The translations under genes and the position numbers were made by a program. DNA of 30,054 nt from a virus. The notes below the pieces were generated by a model. The model was not told the origin of the DNA, ran no database searches, and saw nothing but the letters and a program-made list of their open reading frames with translations. Shown in pieces: positions 13,462 through 20,559 of the stretch; position 1 is the stretch's first letter; every line of letters begins with the position of its first letter. Location of the stretch: positions 1 through 30,054 of the IMG/VR virus record IMGVR_UViG_3300017989_000326; one strand, written 5' to 3'.

Positions 13462-15231
13462 ATGATAAAATTGGCAAAACTGAACCCACGCGAGAACAAC
13501 CCAAGGACAATATCCGAAGAGGCAATGCAGAAGCTCTGCGACTCGATCAAGCGCGATCCGGACTTCATGAAGCTCAGGCCGATAGTCTACGACCCGGACA
13601 ACGGAAACGAGATCCTCGGCGGTAACATGCGATACCGGGCATGCGTATTGCTCGGCATGGAAGAGATCCCGAACGACTGGACGAAATCAGCATCGGGGCT
13701 TACCGAAGAACAGAAGCGCCGGTTTGTGATCGTGGACAATGCACCGTCAGGGATGGCCGGGCGCTGGGACTGGGATCTGCTCGCGAATGAGTTCGATGTT
13801 GAGGAACTGACTGACTGGGGATTCTCTGAGGCGGAGTTGGGGATGATGGAGCCGGAAGAGCCTGCAATCGGAAACAAATCTGCTCCAGATGCTAAAATGA
13901 ATCAGAAAAAAGAACTTGCCGAAAAATGGAAAACAGCCATAGGGCAACAGTGGCAACTCGGCGATCATATATTGATCTGCGCTGATTCTGCCGATGTGAT
14001 GGGTTCAGGAGATCAATGCAAAACCCTGTTTTTTGATCCTGAATGGGATGCAATTCCAGAAATTCCAAAATACGAGAATACACTTGCATTTACAGACGGA
14101 CAGCATTTTTCTGAAATAAACAGACAATTCGGAGCGCCGACATGGTGTTTTACCTGGGATTGTGGCGCATGCTGGTATGTGCCTAATCAACCATTGAGGC
14201 GCGCAAAATACTGCATGTGGTTCGGAAATCTGGCTGACTATGAGTATAACGGAAGCCATTACGGCGAGCCTGATGCTCCGCATGTAGTTTCAAACTCACG
14301 CGGCAAGTATATGTATGAACCAGATCCACGCGGAAAGCATCTTGCAGATGTCTATTCGGAAAGCCTGGTAGCACTGCACAAAGACGGCTTGCACTCGCAC
14401 GAAAAGCCTGTCGACTGGGTGAGAATGCTTATTGCAAACTGTACGACCGGGGATGTGTTCGATCCGTTCGCAGGTGCCGGAACATGTCTGATTGCCTGTC
14501 AGCAGTTGGGGCGAAAGTGTGTTTCAGTGGAAATTGACCGTGAGAATGTTGCTGTGATTCTCGAAAGATGGCAGGAGATGACTGGCCAGGAACCAAAATG
14601 CACGGACAACAAGATCAAAAAGATCATAAGTGTCAGGGATAGCATTAAGACTGAAACAGAGTTGAAAGAACAAAGCAGTGATACTGCATTTCGCAAAATG
14701 GCAATGAGATACCAGGCGTTTGAAATGTGCGCGATCAGCTCGGCAGAAGAATTGATAGAAAAAGAGCTGAAGCAGAATACTCAAATAAGGGCTATCACTA
14801 AAAAATGGTTCAACGCGTTGTCAGTAATCAAGGCTCTTGGCAAAAAGTTCGAACTGACAGAGGTTTTTATCTGTATTTATCGAATGAACCAGGCATCGGC
14901 TGCAGCGTTATTGGAGTTTGCGGAAGCATCAAAAACGGAAATCACCATAATACTGAATCGCTGGTTCAGAACGCCAAAAAACTATCAGAAATGGTGCAGG
15001 CTGATGGTTGAATCAGCTAAAAATATCAAAAACCTCAAAGTCGGATTTGCACCGACTCATGCCAAGATTGCGATTATGAAGACGAAATGTGGAAAGCATA
15101 TTGTTTTTGAGGGATCGGGCAATATGGCAGACAATGACCGCATTGAACAATACCTGCTGGAAAACAATAAACAGACATACGAGTTTCATAAAAAATGGAT
15201 TACGGAGGAATTTGAGGAGAACGCAGAATGA
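13462..15231 (+). CDS. ParB-like / DNA methyltransferase / PLD-like triple fusion
   Basis: AAAGGAAAGACAGTA precedes ATG 13462. Residues 1-100 form a ParB/Srx-like domain (NPRENNPR; ILGGNMRYRA at 51-60). Residues about 160-375 are an amino-methyltransferase: motif IV at 189-196 (LFFDPEWD), HEKP at 313-316 and motif I DPFAGAGT at 334-341, the order seen in phage ParB-methyltransferases. Residues about 400-589 resemble phospholipase-D-like nucleases: KWFNALSVIKALG, then H533-x-K535 and G551-S-G-N554, with RIEQYLLEN and EFHKKWI. Motif IV has DPEW where DPPY/W is usual, and the PLD acidic residue is replaced (Lys540). The gene overlaps the radical SAM gene (ATGA). Methylation is inferred; the PLD part could cut DNA or only bind it. 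Confidence 0.75.
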   Translation: MIKLAKLNPRENNPRTISEEAMQKLCDSIKRDPDFMKLRPIVYDPDNGNEILGGNMRYRACVLLGMEEIPNDWTKSASGLTEEQKRRFVIVDNAPSGMAGRWDWDLLANEFDVEELTDWGFSEAELGMMEPEEPAIGNKSAPDAKMNQKKELAEKWKTAIGQQWQLGDHILICADSADVMGSGDQCKTLFFDPEWDAIPEIPKYENTLAFTDGQHFSEINRQFGAPTWCFTWDCGACWYVPNQPLRRAKYCMWFGNLADYEYNGSHYGEPDAPHVVSNSRGKYMYEPDPRGKHLADVYSESLVALHKDGLHSHEKPVDWVRMLIANCTTGDVFDPFAGAGTCLIACQQLGRKCVSVEIDRENVAVILERWQEMTGQEPKCTDNKIKKIISVRDSIKTETELKEQSSDTAFRKMAMRYQAFEMCAISSAEELIEKELKQNTQIRAITKKWFNALSVIKALGKKFELTEVFICIYRMNQASAAALLEFAEASKTEITIILNRWFRTPKNYQKWCRLMVESAKNIKNLKVGFAPTHAKIAIMKTKCGKHIVFEGSGNMADNDRIEQYLLENNKQTYEFHKKWITEEFEENAE

Positions 15232-16034
15232 GTTTGATTTATACACCGCGAGGTAAGGCACGGGAGTATAGTCCGCTGGCGCTGAACATCTATTCGGGAG
15301 GCTGTGACCACGCCTGTAAGTATTGCTATTGTCGATTATTCCAGCAAGGATGGTGCGATACGCCGCGCCGCCGCGACCTCTCAAAACTGGCTAAGGAAGC
15401 AGAACAGGCCGACGAACAGATCTTGTTGTGTTTTATCAGCGACCCATACAATCGGCATGATGTCGAATGGAAGGACACGCGCAAAGCATTGCAGATTTTG
15501 AGCTCTGCAAAATGTTCCGTGGCAATACTCACAAAGGGCGGCATGCGATGCCTGCGTGATATTGACATATTTCGAAGCTGGCCTGATAATCGGTTAAAGG
15601 TTGGCGCAACTCTCACAAAGTCGGATGAAATCGAGCCGGGGGCTGCTACGCACTCCGAGCGAATCGCAGCACTAAGAGAATTGCATGCTGCCGGTATTAA
15701 AACCTGGGCAAGCATTGAGCCGGTGATTGATCCAACGCGGTCACTGCAGGCAATAGAAGAGGCAATGCCGTTTGTGGATGAATTTAAGGTTGGAACATTG
15801 AACCATGAAAAAACAGAAACAGATTGGAATGCTTTTGCAGTCGATGCCGTAACAATGATACGAAATGCAGGAAAGATGCTATATGTAAAGCGAGATCTCA
15901 GAAAGTATTTGCCGGATGGATATTTAACTGCAGAGGAAGGCAATCAGAACTATCTGACAATTCAGGATAGAGAACATAGGCAGTTGTGTTTTGGTGGTTT
16001 TCTGCCTCACGCACGCCTGCGCGATATGGTATAA
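15228..16034 (+). CDS. Spore-photoproduct-lyase-like radical SAM protein
   Basis: ATG 15228 overlaps the stop of the fusion gene. The 268-residue product has a canonical radical SAM cluster motif, C26-x3-C30-x2-C33 (GGCDHACKYCYC), after IYTPRGKAREYSPLALNIY, and further barrel segments ILLCFISDPYN, CSVAILTKGGMR, LKVGATLTKSDE and TWASIEPVIDP. The lead and the 'A-L-N-x-Y-x-G-C' form match the SPL-like subgroup (SplB), enzymes that repair a thymine dimer by a 5'-deoxyadenosyl radical, and their phage relatives. The substrate here is unknown; DNA repair and base modification are both possible. Direct coupling to the ParB-methyltransferase gene favours a DNA-linked role. Confidence 0.75.
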   Translation: MSLIYTPRGKAREYSPLALNIYSGGCDHACKYCYCRLFQQGWCDTPRRRDLSKLAKEAEQADEQILLCFISDPYNRHDVEWKDTRKALQILSSAKCSVAILTKGGMRCLRDIDIFRSWPDNRLKVGATLTKSDEIEPGAATHSERIAALRELHAAGIKTWASIEPVIDPTRSLQAIEEAMPFVDEFKVGTLNHEKTETDWNAFAVDAVTMIRNAGKMLYVKRDLRKYLPDGYLTAEEGNQNYLTIQDREHRQLCFGGFLPHARLRDMV

Positions 16035-16083
16035 CACTACACTAAGAGTAATACATGGGAGTATATGGGAGGTTACCAGTAAT

Positions 16084-16320
16084 ATGAGATACGCAGTGAT
16101 AGACACAAACACCCAGAACGGGAACTTCCTCGGGACGGTAATGTCGATACACGCATCAAGGACAAGCGCACTCAAAGACGCAACGCACAGGACGCACACC
16201 GACAACAGAATACACGGACACGTTGTCTGGAGAGTCCGAAACCGGCACAAGGTAAAGGCCGTAGAGCGTGTGCGATTCTTGACAGGACCGGTTGAACCGA
16301 TGCTGCAGGAGTATTTGTGA
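16084..16320 (+). CDS. Small basic hypothetical protein, 78 aa
   Basis: ATG 16084 follows GGGAGG at about 11 bases; the frame is open to 15991 but that region overlaps the radical SAM gene. The product opens MRYAVIDTNTQNG and contains 'TSALKDATHRTHTDNR', with many His, Arg and Thr residues. It ends before the terminase promoter. No family is recognised; a small DNA-associated protein is possible. Confidence 0.5.
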   Translation: MRYAVIDTNTQNGNFLGTVMSIHASRTSALKDATHRTHTDNRIHGHVVWRVRNRHKVKAVERVRFLTGPVEPMLQEYL

Positions 16321-16333
16321 AGGTACGCGATTC

Positions 16334-16362
16334 TTGACAACGAACCACAGTCGTGATACTTT
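16334..16362 (+). promoter_or_regulatory. Strong candidate promoter of the terminase operon
   Basis: Perfect TTGACA (16334-16339), a 17-base spacer and TACTTT (16357-16362) preceded by TG two bases earlier (extended -10, TGATACTTT). The expected start of transcription is about 16369, which is the A of the terminase start codon. GCGATTCTTGACA here (16327-16339) repeats 16272-16284 inside the previous gene. Confidence 0.55.
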
Positions 16363-16368
16363 GGAAAT

Positions 16369-16836
16369 ATGGCTAAGACGAAGTTAACACCGGAAAGACA
16401 GAAGATAATTGTCGATTATCTCGCAGACGGGGGGTATGTGGTACATGCATGCCAAAGAGCTGGGATTCACAAGGATACGTATTACGAATGGATGAAGAAG
16501 GGGGAGACGGACAAGAGGGGGGGCAAGTACCGCCTCTTTGCCGACGCCTGCACGCACGCCTGCACCGAAGCGATCCGCAGGCATGTTAAGATGGTCGAGG
16601 CTGCTGGTGCTCCCAAGAAGGTTGTTACTGAACGAACTGTAACCAGAGTCACGAAGTCCGGTGAAAAGGTAGTCGAAAAGATAGTTACCCACAACGTCGA
16701 GTATGACTGGCGCGCCGCTGCCTGGTGGCTCGAGAGACGCTGCCCGAAAGAGTGGGGACCGCAGGATAAGAAAGTGATCGTAGAGTCAGACGAGCCGGTG
16801 CGTATAAAGCGCGGTATGCCCGGACCGAAGGATTGA
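16369..16836 (+). CDS. terS: Terminase small subunit
   Basis: The 155-residue product begins with a helix-turn-helix: KLTPERQKIIVDYLADGG, then VVHACQRAGIHKDTYYEWMKKG (about 22-44), the DNA-recognition part of phage small terminases (pac/cos binding). A helical part follows (ADACTHACTEAIRRHVK) and a C-terminal end with 'YDWRAAAWWLERRCPKEWG', a segment common in this family and thought to contact the large subunit. It starts at ATG 16369 with little or no leader; GGAAAT is only three bases away. The large terminase follows after a small gene. The length is normal for the family. Confidence 0.8.
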   Translation: MAKTKLTPERQKIIVDYLADGGYVVHACQRAGIHKDTYYEWMKKGETDKRGGKYRLFADACTHACTEAIRRHVKMVEAAGAPKKVVTERTVTRVTKSGEKVVEKIVTHNVEYDWRAAAWWLERRCPKEWGPQDKKVIVESDEPVRIKRGMPGPKD

Positions 16837-16866
16837 TGTAATGCAAAACGGAACGGAGGAAAGACG

Positions 16867-16983
16867 ATGGAAATGTCAACGGAGTATGCCAGAGGATACC
16901 GCGACGGAATAATGGCTGCTGCAAAGGAAGTTGCAGATCGCAGAGTAACTGGCGAGAACAAGTCACAATGCCCCGCGAAGTAG
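16867..16983 (+). CDS. Very small protein between terminase genes, 38 aa
   Basis: CGGAGGAAAGACG precedes ATG 16867, an excellent ribosome binding site. The product reads MEMSTEYARGYRDGIMAAAK and ends TGENKSQCPAK, with a Y-A-R-G-Y-R-D-G-I pattern common in short phage proteins. It overlaps the start of the large terminase. Its function is unknown; it may pace translation of the terminase. Confidence 0.5.
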   Translation: MEMSTEYARGYRDGIMAAAKEVADRRVTGENKSQCPAK

Positions 16984-18350
16984 AAGTAACAGACGAAATT
17001 ATCTGGCACGGGAATCCCGGAGGACAGGAAGCATTCCTTGCCGACTGGGAACACTGGTGCATCGGACTGGAGGGAGGCTGGTCAAGCGGCAAAAGCTGGT
17101 CAGCAGCGCGCAAGTTGCTGACGCTGCACATTGATAATGCGTTTCGGGACAGCGGTGAGCCAACGTATATCTGGAGCGCGATCGTTGCGCCGACCTACAG
17201 CAATGCGAATGATTTCTGCCTTCCTGCCATAAAAGACGCCGCCAGGGAGATCGGTCTATCCTGCGAGTACAAGGGAGCGGCAAGCGAGTTCATCTTTCCG
17301 GATCTCGGCACCCAGAACTCACCGAGCAAGATCATTGTGCGCACAGCAGACAAGCCGGAGCGCATAACCGGCTGGCAGGTTGGGGCGGCCTGGGGGGACG
17401 AAGCCGCGAGATGGAAGGTTGACAACTATGATCCGAGCAAAGATCCATATTTGCAGTTGACCGCCAGAGTCCGGCACCCGGAAGCGTACTTCTGCCAGTT
17501 GATGCTGACATATACCAACGAGGGCGATGCAACGCGAGTATACCAGGAGTTCCGGCGCGGCCTGTCAACGCATGCACTCTACAGGGCGGCAACAAAAGAA
17601 AATCCGCATGCTGCCGAGTTCCTGGAGCGTCAACGGGAAATGCTGTCACCGGAACTGCAGGAACAATACCTCGAGGGCGGCGCGATCAGTCTGCGCGGTA
17701 GACAGCTGTATTCGGCGTTCGATGCAGAGCGACATCTTGACGATACACTGAAGCTCACCTATGCACTGCCGCTTCACCTGGCTCTTGACTTCAACATCAA
17801 TCCCGGCATGCACGCACTGCTTGGGCACTATAATCAGCAGCAGGATCTATTCACAACCGTTCACGAAATACACGAGAAGCGCCTTGACGTACAGAATACC
17901 GTTGTCCGGCTGGTCAGGCTGATTGAGGAGTTCGGCGGCTGGAAGTGGGCAGATCCGCTGCAGGTATACGGTGATGCAACCGGCGGGAGCGCTTGGGCTG
18001 GAACAGGCGAGACGTGCTACCAGATACTTGCCGAGGCTCTTGATGCGGCTGGAATCCCGTTCCGGGTGCGTGTTCCAGGTCGCAATCCATTTGTACAGGA
18101 CAGGATCAACTCAGTCAACATGGCGCTACTGGACGTGCGCAGCAACATTCACTGGAAGATACATCCGAGCTGTGTTCGGCTGATTGCAGATCTCAAGGGT
18201 ATGCGGTACGATGATTCTGGACAGCCGGACAAGCACGAGGAAAGCATGTCCCACGCCAGCGAGGCCGAGGGATACAGGATACACTATCTGCGGCCGATCC
18301 GCAGGTTCGACGACAAGCCGACGGGGCGAATGAGTGTGGTGGTGAACTAA
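16968..18350 (+). CDS. terL: Terminase large subunit
   Basis: The 460-residue product has an ATPase domain with Walker A GGWSSGKS (36-43), Walker B with Asp144-Glu145 (AAWGDEAARW), and a C-terminal nuclease with acidic residues in LALDFNINPG (Asp274) and VYGDATGG (Asp336), then MSHASEAEGYRI, where SHAS-D-A-x-G-Y is usual (here Glu). It packages DNA into the prohead and cuts the genome ends. The length is typical. It overlaps the 38-residue gene at its start. Confidence 0.9.
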   Translation: MPREVEVTDEIIWHGNPGGQEAFLADWEHWCIGLEGGWSSGKSWSAARKLLTLHIDNAFRDSGEPTYIWSAIVAPTYSNANDFCLPAIKDAAREIGLSCEYKGAASEFIFPDLGTQNSPSKIIVRTADKPERITGWQVGAAWGDEAARWKVDNYDPSKDPYLQLTARVRHPEAYFCQLMLTYTNEGDATRVYQEFRRGLSTHALYRAATKENPHAAEFLERQREMLSPELQEQYLEGGAISLRGRQLYSAFDAERHLDDTLKLTYALPLHLALDFNINPGMHALLGHYNQQQDLFTTVHEIHEKRLDVQNTVVRLVRLIEEFGGWKWADPLQVYGDATGGSAWAGTGETCYQILAEALDAAGIPFRVRVPGRNPFVQDRINSVNMALLDVRSNIHWKIHPSCVRLIADLKGMRYDDSGQPDKHEESMSHASEAEGYRIHYLRPIRRFDDKPTGRMSVVVN

Positions 18351-18364
18351 TCGGAGGAAATGTG

Positions 18365-18598
18365 ATGCCTGAATCTCTGCCACAAGAAAAAATAGACGGC
18401 CTTGGAAATTATATCGGCGAGTATCTGGAGTGTCACCTACTGGTGGGCTTTGATGATGCCGGGAATCCAGTAATTTCAAATCATATACCATCAGCAAGGG
18501 ACTTCGCAGCGATTAAATGTCTTTTGCAGGAGTGTGCGAATCCAACGACAAATAATAACGAAGCGTCGCGAGATAATAGCGAAGACTGGAAATACTAA
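18365..18598 (+). CDS. Small hypothetical protein, 77 aa
   Basis: ATG 18365 follows CGGAGGAAATGTG, so this start is well supported (GTG 18362 is less likely). The product has an N-terminal helix (EKIDGLGNYIGEYLE), a short strand region and a polar Asn/Ser-rich C-terminus. No family is recognised. It is one of three small genes between the large terminase and the control region ahead of the portal gene. Confidence 0.5.
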   Translation: MPESLPQEKIDGLGNYIGEYLECHLLVGFDDAGNPVISNHIPSARDFAAIKCLLQECANPTTNNNEASRDNSEDWKY

Positions 18599-18599
18599 T

Positions 18600-18782
18600 A
18601 TGAAAATGATGTGCCGGATAGCGTTCTGCCTGCTTATTATTCCAGTGACGGTTTGCGTTCCGCTGATATGGCTTTCATTCTGGGTGATAGGTGGCAAGAA
18701 AGGACTTGGCCGTTGGGATCGGTTAGTTGATGCAGTATGCGACTATATAGAATTTAAGGACTGTCATTTTTGGGAATCTTAG
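18600..18782 (+). CDS. Small membrane protein, 60 aa
   Basis: ATG 18600 starts one base after the previous stop; the longer frame back to 18534 lies inside the previous gene. The product has one strongly hydrophobic segment (about 6-31, ending WLSFWVIGG) and an acidic/aromatic tail with CHFWES. The ribosome binding site is weak (GGAAAT). No known family is recognised. A small phage membrane protein in this position could alter the host envelope, but that is only a guess. Confidence 0.45.
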   Translation: MKMMCRIAFCLLIIPVTVCVPLIWLSFWVIGGKKGLGRWDRLVDAVCDYIEFKDCHFWES

Positions 18783-18796
18783 CAATCGGAGGAAAA

Positions 18797-18988
18797 ATGA
18801 TGAACGCGAAGGTACTTGATAAGATTCGCTGGCTGTACCGGCTGCCAGACTATATTCCAGATGACAAGATTCGGAAACATTGCAAAGGAACGTGGAGCCA
18901 TCGGCGAGCCGAAGTGGCAGTTGCTATTGATGATCTGCTGGAAGCAATAAAGGACGCATTGCCGAAGTGTTTACAAAGATGGTTCTAA
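18797..18988 (+). CDS. Small hypothetical protein, 63 aa
   Basis: The double ATG at 18797/18800 is preceded by CGGAGGAAAA; ATG 18797 is taken. The product is basic with a helical C-terminus (AEVAVAIDDLLEAIKDALPK). It ends just before a terminator candidate, so it closes the terminase operon. No family is recognised. Confidence 0.5.
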   Translation: MMNAKVLDKIRWLYRLPDYIPDDKIRKHCKGTWSHRRAEVAVAIDDLLEAIKDALPKCLQRWF

Positions 18989-18998
18989 CTGTCCATCC

Positions 18999-19021
18999 TA
19001 TGCCTATGGCATACAATTTTT
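18999..19021 (+). terminator. Terminator candidate behind the terminase operon
   Basis: The palindrome TATGCC-TAT-GGCATA (18999-19013) is followed after three bases by five T. The stem is AT-rich and short, so it would be a weak intrinsic terminator. Confidence 0.4.
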
Positions 19022-19033
19022 GCACACTTTCGT

Positions 19034-19062
19034 TTGACGGACAATAAAAAGGCGTGTATTTG
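19034..19062 (+). promoter_or_regulatory. Candidate promoter ahead of the portal operon
   Basis: TTGACG (19034-19039, five of six) and TATTTG (19057-19062, three of six) are 17 bases apart. The predicted RNA start falls just before the inverted repeat at 19072. An overlapping TTGCAC/AATAAA pair (19020-19048) is an alternative. Confidence 0.35.
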
Positions 19063-19071
19063 TAAGTAAAA

Positions 19072-19169
19072 CCGAGCAATAGGCAGTGAACTAGCTATTC
19101 ACCGCTGATGTAAAAAGTCACAAGGTCTGTCGGGGCCGACACCTCGACCGGCCTTTTTTTATTGCTCGG
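19072..19169 (+). promoter_or_regulatory. Structured leader / attenuator candidate before the portal gene
   Basis: A perfect 10-bp inverted repeat, CCGAGCAATA (19072-19081) and TATTGCTCGG (19160-19169), encloses a hairpin GTGAA/TTCAC and a second hairpin formed by GGTC-TGTCG and CGACA-CCTC-GACC (or GGCCG/CGGCC) followed by seven T (about 19120-19160). The second hairpin with its T run looks like an intrinsic terminator. Together with the promoter candidate it could make a small RNA of about 90 bases or attenuate the structural operon. No gene is found in 18989-19203. Confidence 0.5.
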
Positions 19170-19203
19170 AACACTTTTTGATGCGCCACTATAGGGGCAA
19201 AGA

Positions 19204-20559
19204 ATGGCCGACAACCTACTAACCCGACTGTTCCGCCGCGATTCCACAATCAAGACCACTGAACGCACCGGCCAGCAGATCCCGCCAAACTCCGCAGCAG
19301 GAGGCCTTGCAATCCTTCAGAACCAGGATGGCGACCTTCCGAAACCATCACCCGGAACGTACAAGACGTATCGCGAAATGCGCAGCAATCCGACGGTGGC
19401 GCTTGCCAGGGTGATGGCGCGGGCACCGATCCAGTCTGCGAACTGGTCAGTGGAAGCTGACGAAGCGGATAAAGAGATTGCCGACTTCATCGACGAAGAG
19501 TTCACACGTCTCTGGGCTGAACTGCTGGACGACATGCTCTATGCGTTTGACTACGGGTTCGCACCATTTGAGAAGGTCTACGAAGTCGGCTCCGATGGAA
19601 AAATACACTACAGGAAGATCAAGCCGCTGCTGGTCGACAAGACACAGATCCTAGTGACCGAGAAGACCGGCGAGTTTGCAGGGCTGAAGCAGTCAAAAGG
19701 CAATGTCGTACTCACACCGGAATACTGCTTCCTGTACACATACGACGGCGAGGCCGGGAACCTGTACGGTCGCAGCAGGCATGAGAATATCCGGGAAACG
19801 GCATGGCACAGCTGGCAAGAACAGGCTAAGCGATACTCGAAGTACGGCAAGAAGGTTGCCGGAGCCACGCCGATAATTGAATATCCCGAAGGAACCGGCC
19901 TGGATGCAAACGGGCAGGAGGTCTCGAACTTCAAACTTGCCCAGGCGATACTGCAGAATCTGTCGGCGGTTAACGGCGTTGCAATGCCGAATACGTTGGC
20001 AAAGTACGTCGAAGACCTGGCACGCCTCGGTGGTGCAGGCAAGGACAGCATGAAGGCGTGGAATATCAGCTTTCTCGAAGCCAAGGCGGCACACGGCAAG
20101 GACTTTGTTGACGGCCTGTCATACTGGGATAAGCTGATGATGCGCGGATGGCTTCAGCCGGAACGGGCGGCGCTCGAAGGCCAGCACGGCACGAAGGCCG
20201 AATCCGAGACACAGTCACAGTGGTCTTACCTTGTCGGGCAGATGCTCACAGAAGAGATATTCCGGCATATCAACCAGGGACTGGTCGAGCCGCTGGTAGC
20301 TATCAACTACGGACCGGACAAGGCGCGAGACGTAAAGATAGTCCTTGCCGGTATCGATCCGCTGCTGTTGCTTTTTATGCGGGATCTGGTCAAGAGCCTG
20401 TACGGCAACCCGGTAAACATCGACCTTGCGCTTGAGGCAATCGACATGCAGCAGGTAATTGAACGTGTAGGTCTGCCGGTCGAAGAGCGCGAAGATGAAG
20501 TCACTGTTGTCCGAAACAGGCCGATGGAACCAGGCGAAGAGGTAGACGAAGGCAATTAA
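19204..20559 (+). CDS. Portal protein (DUF935 / Mu gp29-type)
   Basis: The 451-residue product has the DUF935 pattern: YREMRSNPTVALARVMARAP near 60, then DMLYAFDYGFAPFEKVYEV (about 112-130), and a long alpha/beta core ending in an acidic tail. Mu gp29-type portals form the twelve-fold ring at one head vertex through which DNA enters and leaves. It follows the control region and is directly followed, without a gap, by the Mu F-type gene, the standard order. The ribosome binding site is weak (GGGGCAAAGA), unlike most genes here. Confidence 0.85.
   Translation: MADNLLTRLFRRDSTIKTTERTGQQIPPNSAAGGLAILQNQDGDLPKPSPGTYKTYREMRSNPTVALARVMARAPIQSANWSVEADEADKEIADFIDEEFTRLWAELLDDMLYAFDYGFAPFEKVYEVGSDGKIHYRKIKPLLVDKTQILVTEKTGEFAGLKQSKGNVVLTPEYCFLYTYDGEAGNLYGRSRHENIRETAWHSWQEQAKRYSKYGKKVAGATPIIEYPEGTGLDANGQEVSNFKLAQAILQNLSAVNGVAMPNTLAKYVEDLARLGGAGKDSMKAWNISFLEAKAAHGKDFVDGLSYWDKLMMRGWLQPERAALEGQHGTKAESETQSQWSYLVGQMLTEEIFRHINQGLVEPLVAINYGPDKARDVKIVLAGIDPLLLLFMRDLVKSLYGNPVNIDLALEAIDMQQVIERVGLPVEEREDEVTVVRNRPMEPGEEVDEGN

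Noticed and set aside
19072-19169. The 10-bp inverted repeats as the ends of a small mobile element (MITE)
   Set aside because: No duplicated target bases flank it and the inside forms a terminator-like hairpin, so a transcript structure explains it better.
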